Source of the DNA: Selenomonadaceae bacterium
GTDB lineage: Bacteria; Bacillota; Negativicutes; Selenomonadales; Selenomonadaceae
Assembly: GCA_024698045.1 (NCBI GenBank)
Contig: JAILRS010000020.1
Coordinates: forward strand, 1-64,000
Length of the DNA: 64,000 bases
Reading direction: 5' to 3'
The position numbers and the translations under genes were made by a program. Below are positions 42,958 to 52,048 of the stretch, piece after piece; positions within the stretch are counted from its first letter, which is position 1, and every line of letters begins with the position of its first letter. The notes under the pieces were generated by a model. The model was not told where the DNA came from. It searched no databases and was given only the letters and a program-made list of their open reading frames with translations.

Positions 42958-44524
42958 TTATCCCATGCCGAGTTTTTGAAGAAGCTCGGCATTTTTTATT
43001 GCATCGGTATCTTTAAACAGTGCCACTTCCAAATAGGTATTCGCTCGTGAACAACCAACATAGAAAATACGCCGTGAAATTTCGCTGTCCACTTCGCTGA
43101 AATGGAAATCCACGATAAGAATCGCCTGCGCCTCAAGACCCTTGAATTTCCGAATGGATGTAAACCATACTTTACCCGGCTCCCGTTTTTCCGAAAGGGG
43201 AATAGCGGCAAGCGTAGCGACTTCATGAAGTGGATTCCTATCCGTGCGATGGATGGGCTATATCCTCTACTTTGAGGCCGTTCTTTATCATGTCTTTGAC
43301 AAAATTGGCGGCTATGTTTTGAAGTTCCTTATCGTTCTTGTAAACGAAGCTCTTCGGCTTATTTCCGTGAATGTTATTGATGTATCTTTCTTCCTGTACC
43401 GGTACAAGTCCGCTGATAATGTGGGCAATCTCCGAGGTGTTGCGGCAATTCCGATAAAGCACCAAGCGGCAGTCGGCGTGTTCGTCAATCCACGTGGACG
43501 GCTCTTTTTTCATGATGGCTTGATTTCGATTATGAAAGATATAAAACACGCCGCCGGAAATTTCCATAAGATATGGAAGATGCTCCAAAAGTGTATCGGA
43601 CAAATCGTCTACAATGATATTGGGATAAGGCCAAAGATTATCATCGTATTCGCTGTCGAGATATTCCTCGAAAGTCGCGACGATTTTCTCGATAGGAATA
43701 TCGTCTTTTCTCAAAATTACATTTCCCAAGGTGCGGACATTGTGAAATGTAATATATTGGTCATTGGGATATGCTTTACGAAGGGATTCTAACAGAAATT
43801 CGTTGAAGCACAAATAAAGCGTTTTATGCCCGGAGCGTGAGAGAATACGCGCCTTTTCAACGGCTAACAGTGTCTTTCCCGTTCCCGCAGGCTCATGAAT
43901 GGCTGCATTGGGCTGCTCACCGAGGAATTCCAAGATAGCGGATTGTTGTCTTGTCATGCGTACATAATGCTCACTGTTTTCACGGATTATGCTGCTGATG
44001 GCGGGAGCAATGTGAAAAGTGGGCATAAGGGTGTTGATGACTTGGATGAATTGAGTGGGAGGTATATCCGTTTTCCACGCCCCTAAATTTTCCTTCCAGA
44101 AAGTAAAAACTTTCTTGATTCCTTTCTCCGGCTTATCCAAGTCTGATTCGTCAAGCAAGATTGACAGGGAGGCGGACGGCGGCAAAGGAAGTTTCTTATC
44201 CAATACCACTGAGGTGAACCAAGTTGCTCTCCCCACAATAGGACGAGGCGTGAGATTTGGCAACCGTCGGCGTAGCAAATTGATAATATGATATTGGCTT
44301 TCTGCCGCTTGCCCCAAGGGGTCGATAATCTTTTCCTCTCCGGTATGGCGGTTAATCTGAATCCAATTTCCCTCGCGATAAGCGATACCACCGGATTTGA
44401 CCTCAATGGCAAGGGAGGGATTAGCATTCAAGTAGTTTATGTCAACGAATTCGCCTGTGAAAATATGCCTTTGGGCGCGATATTTCCGCCGAGCATTTAC
44501 CTTCTTGACTTTCCGGTCTACCAA
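42958..44524 (-). pseudogene. Frameshifted NERD-domain / UvrD-like helicase gene
   Basis: A 428-codon frame runs from 44524 to a stop at 43238; the protein then continues in a different frame from 43241 to a stop at 42958. The N-terminal part has a NERD nuclease-like motif (NPSLAIEVKSGGIAY), the middle a Walker A (HEPAGTGKTLLAVEKARIL) and a helicase motif II-like NIIVDDLSD. The separated C-terminal part holds motif V (SIRKFKGLEAQAILIVDFH) and motif VI (RRIFYVGCSRANTYLEVAL), so one protein of about 520 residues is broken by a single base change between SH and DRNPLHEV. The NERD start also looks incomplete (the usual upstream part is scattered over other frames near 44540). Probably inactive. 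Confidence 0.8.
42965..42998 (+). terminator. Strong rho-independent terminator of the 16-43 kb operon
   Basis: Arms ATGCCGAG (42965-42972) and CTCGGCAT (42985-42992) with a 12-base loop, then TTTTTATT. It ends the plus-strand operon. The same bases are the last codons of the minus-strand helicase remnant, and the A-rich other side lacks a T-run on the minus strand, so it acts for the plus strand. Confidence 0.85.
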
Positions 44525-45648
44525 AGCTTAGAAAGATTTTAAGTTGATGACTATATAGGCTTTGTCCGGCATGAGTAAGTCCTCCCCTCGAGTTGTTGTT
44601 TATGTAATAAATGTTCGCCCAAAAATGTTGTTTTCCTGTATGAGAGAGGCAATGACTAAGGTTTGACACGTTAATACAGGACTTTCAAGTATGCGAATTT
44701 GTTTCCGAGAGTGGATTCAAAAATTTGTATCAAAGATATGCTGAACGGCAGAGTACTTGAGATTTGCGGCATTGCACATCGCGCAATAATCTGCCGTTCG
44801 TTTGGGTGGTGGTATCGCCCAAGGAACTCCCTGTGGCACTAACAATCACCGGTATTTCCCATACTATGCGGCACTAGGCAAATTGAACGAGAATCGGCAA
44901 ATGAGCGCAGGTAGGCGCAGTCCGTTGTGAAGCAGAGATTCATTCTGCGCAGTGAATACGAAAATATAGGGTGTTGGGGAAATAGCAATGCCGATGATGC
45001 TCATTTACTCAAAAATCGTGAAGATGATTTTGCCGCGCTATCGCAAGAGGTGTAACCGATTATCTTGCCTTCGATAAACCAATCACCAATAATGTAAACA
45101 CTGCGCAGGATAACAGTAATAAACTCAGTAAGCATTTTGATATCGGCGAATTTACTTACCACTGTTGCGGCGGCGCATGATTTATTCATGTGGACGTTCC
45201 GACGGCGGCATCGGAAGTCATATCGTTTAAATCGGATAATATAAACCACGGCAACACCTTCCTTAGTTTAGGAGAGTGCTTTTTTTATATGCGCTTTGTC
45301 TGCAGTGGTATATCGTAGCCAAAAGTTAGGATATCTTAACTCCGGTTAAGATATTTCTCGGCTTGTTTTTCGTCAGTTGTTAGTTCCTGTTAGAGATTGT
45401 GAAGTTAGATTTATAATATCAGAAAATTATTTTTGGCACGAAGATTTTTGGTTCCGGGCAGAGTTAAAAGTCGCATGTAGACTTGTCGCAATATTCAAAG
45501 TAAACAGCGAAAAAAATTGCCAAAAGTACAATACTCGTGTAGAATTAAATTGCGATTGAGCGTGAAAAAAATCTTTGCGCTTGACGTTCGGGAATGTGTC
45601 GACGAAAAAATTTTCGGATACAGCTCGAAAAAAAGGAGGCGTGTGCTA
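44525..45648. other. Decayed right edge of the accessory region
   Basis: About 1.1 kb without an intact gene. Around 45060-45250 a plus-strand stretch reads NSNKLSKHFDIGEFTYHCCG, which resembles the N-terminal LSKHF-x-x-x-EF motif of M15-type peptidases (phage or spore lysins), followed after a stop by FIHVDVPTAASEV, reminiscent of the HVDV end of the same domain: a deleted peptidase gene is possible. Other readable pieces near 44740-44900 are broken. No tRNA, integrase or transposase recognised. Confidence 0.45.
45331..45354. repeat. Perfect 10-base inverted repeat
   Basis: Arms ATATCTTAAC (45331-45340) and GTTAAGATAT (45345-45354) separated by TCCG. The arms are exact reverse complements. 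A mixed TTTCTCGG follows, not a clean T-run. It could be a weak terminator, a protein binding site, or the end of a mobile element. It lies ~300 bases before the HydF-like gene. Confidence 0.9.
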
Positions 45649-46092
45649 ATGAAACAGGTTGGAATTTTCGGCAAGCGTAAAAGCGGCAAATCCGCATTGA
45701 TGTACGCGCTTACTCGGCAGAAACAAGATGCGGCGTTCAGCGCGATGGAAATAGGCGGCGTGACGAAAGTTATGTTGGTCGATACAGTCGGGGTGGACGT
45801 GGAAGAATCGACGGCGGAAAAATCTGCGCAGACCGTTGAAGTTGCGTTGATGTTGATAACAGACGATTCTTTTGAATTGGAAATGGCGTGGATAAATAAA
45901 TTACGTAAAGCCGGCATAAAGATATTGGCGGTGATAGCGAAATCGGATTTGTACGAGGATGGCGGAAAAAATTTGGCGGCGTCGGTCGGCGAAGTAACGG
46001 GTATCGAAACAATGTGTGTAAGCGCAGAAAAAAAAATCGGCATTGTTGAGTTGGACGAAAAGATAACTCAACTGCTGAAAGATGGGAAGTGA
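45649..46092 (+). CDS. Short HydF-like GTPase domain protein
   Basis: 147 residues from the ATG preceded by AAAGGAGG (a longer frame upstream lacks a site). P-loop GKRKSGKSALMYAL (8-21), SAMEIGGVTKVMLVDTVGVD containing a DTxG-type Walker B/G3, and VIAKSD (NKxD-like G4, Ala-Lys-Ser-Asp) match the N-terminal GTPase of the hydrogenase maturation factor HydF, whose Y/S-AMEI-x-x-x-GP-V stretch is similar. HydF is ~400 residues with dimerisation and FeS domains; those are absent, and the segment between P-loop and AMEI (switch I) is shortened. Either a stand-alone relative or a degraded duplicate. It overlaps the start of the next gene by 4 bases. Confidence 0.65.
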   Translation: MKQVGIFGKRKSGKSALMYALTRQKQDAAFSAMEIGGVTKVMLVDTVGVDVEESTAEKSAQTVEVALMLITDDSFELEMAWINKLRKAGIKILAVIAKSDLYEDGGKNLAASVGEVTGIETMCVSAEKKIGIVELDEKITQLLKDGK

Positions 46093-46979
46093 TTACGTTG
46101 TTCGGAAAAATTTTGGTCAACGCAATAATTTTTATGATTATGTTTATATCTGCCGCCAATGTTTCGGCCGCGAAAGGCGAATGGTATTGGCTCGACTCAA
46201 ATGAAAAGTACAGCAAATATTTCGATCCCGATACGGTTGTCGTGACGAAAAAAGTAGTGACGAACGACGGCAGAGAAGTAGCGATAGAAATAGAGGGCTG
46301 GACGAAGACAACTTATTCGTACGAGGGCGCAGACGAAACGATAAAAAATTACGGCATCGGAAAACTCGTAAAGGATTCCAAAGATTTGACATACAGTCTT
46401 GCATTAATTCGCGTCAATCCGCAAAATCGCACGTTGCAATATGTCAGCGAAGATTTTTATAACGCAAGGGATGAAGTCATTTGGTCGAAGCGTGAGGGTA
46501 GAATAAAAGAAATTACGTCACAAACTTTCGACGAAGAATTTTACTGCGCAATCGTGGATGAAGTATTTAATATGGGCGAACGCGACAGAAAACGCGCGCC
46601 GTCATCGGAACGTTGGTTAGAGTTGTGGACGTACACCGATAGCGAAGGCATAACAAATTCCCTTTCCGCCGATACAACTACAATGCGCTTGAAGGGTAAT
46701 AACTTAATCGTCTGGGAGTGGCAAATTACGAAAAATGTTGCCGGCAGGACAACCGAAATAAGATTCATGAAGAAAGCAATAAATTTGACGCAGGGCACGG
46801 AAATAATAAAAGACGGTCAAACATGGACGCCGAACAATTCATGGCAGCCGATAAAAGACGAATACGACGGTAACTATCGCATGATAAGTTCCGACGAGCC
46901 CGATTATAAGGGTCTTGTTCGTCTTCGCGCTTACGTCAACAATAACAAGCAATGGGTTAATCGGTATTCGTTAGACTGA
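46089..46979 (+). CDS. Secreted protein of unknown function
   Basis: 296 residues, with a signal peptide (LVNAIIFMIMFISAANVSAA, about 9-28). The mature part is beta-rich, with two similar halves: EWYWLDSNEKYSKYFDPDTV near the start and RWLELWTYTDSEGITNSLSA in the middle, each followed by strands, suggesting a duplicated domain of about 120 residues. No catalytic motif is recognised. Start overlaps the HydF-like gene by 4 bases; metA follows 13 bases later. Exported proteins of this size and style are common in Negativicutes, which is a general impression. Confidence 0.7.
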   Translation: MITLFGKILVNAIIFMIMFISAANVSAAKGEWYWLDSNEKYSKYFDPDTVVVTKKVVTNDGREVAIEIEGWTKTTYSYEGADETIKNYGIGKLVKDSKDLTYSLALIRVNPQNRTLQYVSEDFYNARDEVIWSKREGRIKEITSQTFDEEFYCAIVDEVFNMGERDRKRAPSSERWLELWTYTDSEGITNSLSADTTTMRLKGNNLIVWEWQITKNVAGRTTEIRFMKKAINLTQGTEIIKDGQTWTPNNSWQPIKDEYDGNYRMISSDEPDYKGLVRLRAYVNNNKQWVNRYSLD

Positions 46980-46992
46980 GGAGTGAAAAATT

Positions 46993-47937
46993 TTGCCGAT
47001 AAAAATTCCAAACAACTTACCTGCGTCGCATATTTTGGAGAGCGAAAATATTTTCGTGATGGATGCGGATCGCGCTTATTCGCAAGATATTCGTCCGCTG
47101 AAAATTTTGATACTGAATTTAATGCCGCTCAAATCCGTAACGGAAACGCAATTGCTTCGGCTTTTGGGAAATACTCCGCTACAAGTTGAAGTAGATTTCA
47201 TTTACACTCGTACATATGTTCCGTCACACACTTCGCGCGATTATCTCACGGAATTTTACGGGACATTTGACGACGTCAAGAATAACAATTACGACGGCTT
47301 TATAATAACGGGTGCGCCGATTGAGCTGATAGATTTTGAAGACGTTGTCTATTGGCAGGAATTGACGGAAATAATGGAGTGGAGTAAGACGCATGCATGG
47401 TCAACTTTCCATATTTGTTGGGGAGCGCAAGCGGCTTTGTACTATAACTACGGCATACAAAAATATCTCCTGCCGAAAAAAATTTCAGGCGTGTACAAAC
47501 ATCATTTGTGCGTTCATCATGAAAAATTGTTGCGCGGTTTCGATGATGAATTTTATGTGCCGCATTCTCGTTACAGCGAAATCCGTCGCGAAGATATAGA
47601 AAAAATTCCCGAGCTGACGATTTTGGCGGAATCCGACGAGGTAGGGATTTACGCCGTGGCAAATTTGGATAAGCGACAATTTTACATAACAGGTCATGCC
47701 GAATACGATCCGAACACTTTGAAAACGGAATATGATAGAGACGTCCGCGCAGGTTTGAATCCCGAAGTGCCGCAGAATTATTATCCCAATGACGACCCGA
47801 CACGAGAGCCAATAGTTAAATGGCGTTCGGTTGCTCATCTGCTCTTCGCCAATTGGTTGAATTATTCCGTGTATCAGGAGACACCGTATGAATTGGAATC
47901 GATAAGCAGCAAATCATTTTCGCAATTTCTTAAATAA
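46993..47937 (+). CDS. metA: Homoserine O-acetyltransferase (MetA family)
   Basis: 314 residues with the MetA start [11 protein letters not shown], read from TTG after GGAGTG. Lys47 (LMPLKSVTE), nucleophile Cys142 ([11 protein letters not shown]), His235 and Glu237 (YITGHAEYD) are all in place. The acyl-CoA specificity residue 111 is Glu ([10 protein letters not shown]); in this family Glu at 111 goes with acetyl-CoA use and Gly with succinyl-CoA. I therefore expect O-acetylhomoserine as product, despite the historic annotation of MetA as a succinyltransferase. First committed step of methionine synthesis. No T-box or SAM riboswitch is seen upstream. Confidence 0.95.
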   Translation: MPIKIPNNLPASHILESENIFVMDADRAYSQDIRPLKILILNLMPLKSVTETQLLRLLGNTPLQVEVDFIYTRTYVPSHTSRDYLTEFYGTFDDVKNNNYDGFIITGAPIELIDFEDVVYWQELTEIMEWSKTHAWSTFHICWGAQAALYYNYGIQKYLLPKKISGVYKHHLCVHHEKLLRGFDDEFYVPHSRYSEIRREDIEKIPELTILAESDEVGIYAVANLDKRQFYITGHAEYDPNTLKTEYDRDVRAGLNPEVPQNYYPNDDPTREPIVKWRSVAHLLFANWLNYSVYQETPYELESISSKSFSQFLK

Positions 47938-47952
47938 GACGCGCGTTAAAAC

Positions 47953-47981
47953 TTGACAGGCGCAAAAGTTTCTATTAAAAT
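47953..47981 (+). promoter_or_regulatory. Sigma-70-type promoter for rplM-rpsI
   Basis: TTGACA at 47953-47958 and TAAAAT at 47976-47981 with a 17-base spacer, close to consensus. It lies 98 bases ahead of the rplM start, after the end of metA. Confidence 0.8.
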
Positions 47982-47986
47982 CGCCT

Positions 47987-48070
47987 GAGTATGGCGGTTT
48001 GCCGATTGCTTCCATTAGCCCCGGACAATAGGAAATTTCGTCGTGCGTTCAATAAAAAGTCGTCATGGAG
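47987..48070 (+). ncRNA. rplM 5' leader, possible L13 autoregulatory leader
   Basis: The transcript from the promoter would have an ~80-base leader before rplM. It contains a short G/C-rich stem-like part (TATGGCGGTTTGCCG) and a CCCCGGACAATAGG stretch. In many Firmicutes the L13 mRNA has a structured leader to which L13 binds. I cannot fold it or compare it here, so identity is a guess from position. Confidence 0.35.
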
Positions 48071-48078
48071 GAATTTTG

Positions 48079-48519
48079 ATGAAAGATACGTACATGGCAA
48101 AGGCGGGCGACGTTGAGCGTAAATGGTATATCGTCGACGCCGAAGGAAAAACCGTCGGGCGTTTGGCTGCTCAAGTTGCAAGCGTCCTGCGCGGCAAAAA
48201 TAAACCGGTATTCACGCCGCATGTTGATACCGGCGATTTCGTTATCGTGATTAACGCGGCAAAAGCTGTCTTCACCGGCAAGAAACTTCGCAAGAAGATT
48301 TATTTCCATCACACCGGCTATCTCGGCGGCGGAAAATACGAAACTGCCGGCGATTGGATGAGAAAATTCCCCGAGCGCGTCATCGAACACGCAATCAAGG
48401 GCATGTTGCCGAAAAATAAACTCGGCGCGGATTTGTTCAGAAAACTTCATGTCTTCGCGGACGGTAAACATCCCTATGCCGCGCAGAAACCCGAAGAACT
48501 TAAAATCGAATCGCGCTAA
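48079..48519 (+). CDS. rplM: 50S ribosomal protein L13
   Basis: 146 residues from the ATG preceded by ATGGAGG ([20 protein letters not shown]). Shows the L13 core [31 protein letters not shown] and the [10 protein letters not shown] and [15 protein letters not shown] motifs. Binds 23S rRNA early in large subunit assembly. Followed 12 bases later by rpsI, the conserved pair. A longer in-frame start 12 codons upstream would include the ribosome site and is rejected. Confidence 0.98.
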   Translation: MKDTYMAKAGDVERKWYIVDAEGKTVGRLAAQVASVLRGKNKPVFTPHVDTGDFVIVINAAKAVFTGKKLRKKIYFHHTGYLGGGKYETAGDWMRKFPERVIEHAIKGMLPKNKLGADLFRKLHVFADGKHPYAAQKPEELKIESR

Positions 48520-48531
48520 GGAGAGGATATT

Positions 48532-48924
48532 ATGGCACAAGTAAGCTATTACGGCACAGGCCGCCGCAAAAGTTCGGTCGCTCGCGTTCGTCTCGTACCC
48601 GGCGACGGAAAAGTTACAATCAACAATCGTTCCATGGAAGAATATTTCGGACTCAAAACTCTTGAGCTGATTGTTCGTCAGCCGCTTGTTTTGACCGAAA
48701 TGAATGATAAATATGATGTCATCGCCAACGTAAAGGGCGGCGGCACAACAGGTCAGGCGGGCGCAATCCGTCACGGAATTACACGCGCTCTTATGGAATT
48801 GGACGAGGGACTTCGCCCCGCGCTCAAAAAAGCCGGTTTCGTTACGCGCGACCCGCGTGAAAAGGAACGTCGCAAATACGGTCTCAAGAAAGCTCGTAAG
48901 GCGTCCCAGTTCTCGAAACGTTAA
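48532..48924 (+). CDS. rpsI: 30S ribosomal protein S9
   Basis: 130 residues. [19 protein letters not shown] at the start, the [19 protein letters not shown] core, and the basic tail [16 protein letters not shown] whose last Lys-Arg reaches the ribosomal P site. Preceded by GGAGAGG. Forms the usual rplM-rpsI operon and is followed by a terminator. Confidence 0.98.
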   Translation: MAQVSYYGTGRRKSSVARVRLVPGDGKVTINNRSMEEYFGLKTLELIVRQPLVLTEMNDKYDVIANVKGGGTTGQAGAIRHGITRALMELDEGLRPALKKAGFVTRDPREKERRKYGLKKARKASQFSKR

Positions 48925-48945
48925 TACGAAAAATTTTTTGTATCG

Positions 48946-48974
48946 ACTCCCTGCTTCCCGTAGGGAGTTTTTTA
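48946..48974 (+). terminator. Terminator of rplM-rpsI
   Basis: ACTCCCTG and TAGGGAGT arms around a short GC loop (48946-48968), followed by a T-run. It ends the ribosomal protein unit. Confidence 0.8.
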
Positions 48975-49104
48975 TTAAAAGTTACTGTCATTGAAACGCG
49001 CTAATATCGTTAACATTAGATAAAATACAGCAGGGATTTATTTATCGGCGTGGAATACTGTTGAGAGATTAATGACGGATAACAGTCCGAGGAGGGGAAT
49101 TAAC

Positions 49105-50412
49105 TTGAAAGCCGAAGGAATTTTGCCGACGGTCGGAAGTAAATTTGACGAGCTTACCGGTCTTTACAATCGCGAGGCTTTTTTTAGAGAAGCATCATTG
49201 CTTTTGGGTGTACGCTACGATGTCAATTACTGCATAGTTTGCATGGATATAAGTTGTTTTAAAATCATAAACGATTTATTTCATATGGAAACGGGCAATT
49301 TGATTTTGTGTACGGCGGCGGATTATTTGAAGTCCATATTGAATCCGAAAACCGCATTGGGTTGCCGCACTACCGCAGATCATTTCATATTGTGCATACC
49401 TTCCGAAGAATTGCATATCGAAGAAATTATCAAGAATCTTGATAGCAAAATTCAAGGACTGCATATAAGCCACAACATTTTATTCTTCGCAGGCATTTAT
49501 CCCGTAGAGAAGCGCGACTTGCCGATAGAACAGATGTGCGACCGCGCAAGTATGGCATTGAAGAGAATCAAAGGCAGTTACTTGACGCGTTACGCCTATT
49601 ATGATGCCAAGATGCGCGATGAGATGATTGAAGAATTGTTGATAACGGGCAATTTGGAAGTCGCTTTGAACGAACGGCAATTTACAATTTTCCTGCAACC
49701 GATTTTCGATCCGAAGAAAAATAAAATCGTCAGCGCGGAAGCTCTTGTGCGTTGGTTCCATCCGATACACGGCATGGTTTCCCCCGGCAAATTTATTCCC
49801 GTGTGCGAGCGTAACGGCTTTATCGTCAGACTAGATAGATTTGTTTGGGAGGAGGCTTGTCGATTCCAAAGAAATTTATTGGATAAAGGTAAGCCGATTG
49901 TTCCGATTTCCGTCAACCTGTCGCGTCTGAATTTCTACAGTTTGGATTTGCCCGAATTCCTTTCGTTACTGTTGGCAAAATACGAATTGGAACCGTGGAT
50001 GTTAAAGCTGGAGATAACCGAAAGTGCTTACACGGACAATCAAACGCAACTTTGGGATATGATTCATACGTTCAAGAGTATGGGTTTCGCAGTTTTGATG
50101 GATGATTTCGGTTCGGGTTATTCGTCGCTGAACATGTTAAAAGATATGCCGCTTGATACGATTAAAATTGACATGGCATTTATTCGCGAGCTTGAAAAAT
50201 CCGAACGCGTGGCAATCATCTTAAAGTTCGTCGTCGAGATGGTTGAAGCGTTAAATATGGGTGTGGTTGTCGAGGGCGTTGAAACGAAGAAACAATGTGA
50301 CTACGTGTCGAGTTTGGGCGAAGTCGCAATTCAAGGTTATTACTTCTCCCGTCCGCTCCCGATGCCCGAATACGAAAAACTTTTGGATAAATATCCCATG
50401 GATGAAGAATAA
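49105..50412 (+). CDS. EAL-type c-di-GMP phosphodiesterase with degenerate GGDEF domain
   Basis: 435 residues from TTG (GAGGAGGGG 8 bases upstream); an ATG 11 codons earlier has no site. The N-terminal GGDEF-like domain (LTGLYNREAFF) has lost the catalytic motif, reading GCRTTADHF where GGDEF is expected, so it should not make c-di-GMP. The EAL domain is intact: AEALVRWFHP (about 211), SVNLSRLNF (Asn), KLEITESAY (Glu), LMDDFGSGYSSL, IKIDMAF (Lys) and VVEGVETKKQ, so hydrolysis of c-di-GMP is expected. No membrane or sensor domain is present, so it is cytoplasmic. Confidence 0.9.
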   Translation: MKAEGILPTVGSKFDELTGLYNREAFFREASLLLGVRYDVNYCIVCMDISCFKIINDLFHMETGNLILCTAADYLKSILNPKTALGCRTTADHFILCIPSEELHIEEIIKNLDSKIQGLHISHNILFFAGIYPVEKRDLPIEQMCDRASMALKRIKGSYLTRYAYYDAKMRDEMIEELLITGNLEVALNERQFTIFLQPIFDPKKNKIVSAEALVRWFHPIHGMVSPGKFIPVCERNGFIVRLDRFVWEEACRFQRNLLDKGKPIVPISVNLSRLNFYSLDLPEFLSLLLAKYELEPWMLKLEITESAYTDNQTQLWDMIHTFKSMGFAVLMDDFGSGYSSLNMLKDMPLDTIKIDMAFIRELEKSERVAIILKFVVEMVEALNMGVVVEGVETKKQCDYVSSLGEVAIQGYYFSRPLPMPEYEKLLDKYPMDEE

Positions 50413-50433
50413 TTTTCCGAAACGTGTACATAA

Positions 50434-50470
50434 AAAAAGCACCCTCGAATTAGGAAGGTGTTTTTTTTTG
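50434..50470 (+). terminator. Hairpin terminator after the EAL gene
   Basis: A-rich start, arms GCACC-TTC-like and GAAGGTG around AATTAG, then nine T. It also serves convergent minus-strand transcription from the LigB-AMMECR1 gene because the other side is an A-run. Confidence 0.75.
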
Positions 50471-50493
50471 CGGTTACATATCCCGAAAAATTT

Positions 50494-51888
50494 TTACTTG
50501 TGCCGAATGACTTTGAATCGCCACAGCAAGACTTTTTCTTCGGAGCGAATACCTGCCTTGCGTTTTGCTATCGCTAATTGTTCCTGAACGGTATCGACGC
50601 CCTCCAAATCGGGCAACAATAATCCTTGTCGTGTACCATTGGCGACGATTATCCCGTAGCGTTTGACATCCAAATCGGAAACGGAAAAAACTCTTTCCGC
50701 CGGACTCAAAACATCGACACTGTATTCGATATCCTCAAGTTCGTCGACAGTCACGGGATCGAATCGCGGATCTCTCGAGCAGGCAGATATCGCATTGTGA
50801 ATAATTTCTTCGGCTAAATTTTCCTGCGATGCCTGTGTCGTGCCGATACAGCCGCGAAGATTACCGTCTTTGTGCAAACTGACAAAGGCTCCTGCGCGAG
50901 TAGTAAATAACTCTTCGGGCAAATCGTCGGGGACTGCGACAACTTTCTTTGTCTTGACAAAAGTTTCAAGGCTGTAACGCGCCAGCTTGACATAATCATC
51001 TTCCGTCGCCTTACGCTTTATCAATTCCTCTTCTTTATATTCCGCGTATTGTCTGTCGAAATCACGCGCAGGATTTTCGCCGCCGATATTAAACCAGACA
51101 ACGCCGTAACCTACGCCGAAAGTACCTTCGTAAGATAATTTTTCCGCCGTGACATCACGTCTGTCCAATGCGCCAGCCATGATTTGAAAGGAACGATGAC
51201 CGCATTCGGCAGCACGTGAACAGATTGTATTATCCATGGTGAGCAAGCCGAAGAAATCGGCCGCGCTCAAATTTTTCATGACCTCAAAGTCAAATAACGG
51301 AGCTTCTTCAACATAGCCGTAAGGGCCATCTGCTTTCAGTTTGTGCGATAAATCTCCGCTTGCCAAGAAAAAAATTCTGCGCCCGAGTTTTTCAGTCGCC
51401 GCGTTAATTATCTGCCCGAATTTGTAATGAATCGCTCTTGACAATCCCGATAAACCGATTCGCAAAAATTTTACGCGTTTGAAATCCAAACCTGCTTTTT
51501 CAAGAAAGTAAAGCGGAATCATAGTGCCGTGATCTAATTCGGGGTTGCGTTCGCCCAATGTTCCCGCAGGAAATTTTTCTGTCATCGCGTCCAAAGAAAT
51601 TTGTTTCACTAAATCTACGTCGTAATTTATTTTGAATGCTACTTGTCTTGCTCTGAACTGCTGCATGTTGCCGGAAGCGACTTCACCCGGTGATATATGG
51701 AAATAATCCGCGTACATAATAGAATGCGGTGTCGTGATTATTATCGTATCGGGATTCAAGTCGACTATTCGCCGCGCTACTTCTTCATAGGCGGTCTTGG
51801 TAGCTGAAATTTTTTCTTCCTCGCCGTTTCCTATTTCGGGCAAGATTATCGGCGGATGTGGCACTACTGCTGCTCCCAATATACCCAT
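50494..51888 (-). CDS. AmmeMemoRadiSam-type fusion: MEMO/LigB-like domain plus AMMECR1 domain
   Basis: 464 residues. Residues 1-265 are a class III extradiol dioxygenase-like (LigB/MEMO) domain with PHPPIILPEIG and TTPHSIMYADYF at the usual metal His places and LASGDLSHKL. Residues 285-460 are an AMMECR1 domain: FVSLHKDGNLRGCIGTTQA (the conserved LRGCIG box), AISACSRDPRF and VDELEDIEYSVDVLSP. In other bacteria these two are separate proteins A and B next to a radical SAM enzyme; here a radical SAM gene is divergent 160 bases away, but is of another family. The chemistry of the system is not established. Confidence 0.88.
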   Translation of the reverse strand: MGILGAAVVPHPPIILPEIGNGEEEKISATKTAYEEVARRIVDLNPDTIIITTPHSIMYADYFHISPGEVASGNMQQFRARQVAFKINYDVDLVKQISLDAMTEKFPAGTLGERNPELDHGTMIPLYFLEKAGLDFKRVKFLRIGLSGLSRAIHYKFGQIINAATEKLGRRIFFLASGDLSHKLKADGPYGYVEEAPLFDFEVMKNLSAADFFGLLTMDNTICSRAAECGHRSFQIMAGALDRRDVTAEKLSYEGTFGVGYGVVWFNIGGENPARDFDRQYAEYKEEELIKRKATEDDYVKLARYSLETFVKTKKVVAVPDDLPEELFTTRAGAFVSLHKDGNLRGCIGTTQASQENLAEEIIHNAISACSRDPRFDPVTVDELEDIEYSVDVLSPAERVFSVSDLDVKRYGIIVANGTRQGLLLPDLEGVDTVQEQLAIAKRKAGIRSEEKVLLWRFKVIRHK

Positions 51889-52048
51889 ATACTACAACCT
51901 CCCAAAAAATTTGAGTAAACATTTCAACTATTACTACCAAAACTAATTTTCCCCTGCCGATAAATTCAGTTTGTAAAATTTTATTTAATACACTTTCGCG
52001 GCGGCTTGTGCTAATATACGAGGGAAATTTTTACTTTAGGAGAGTTCA

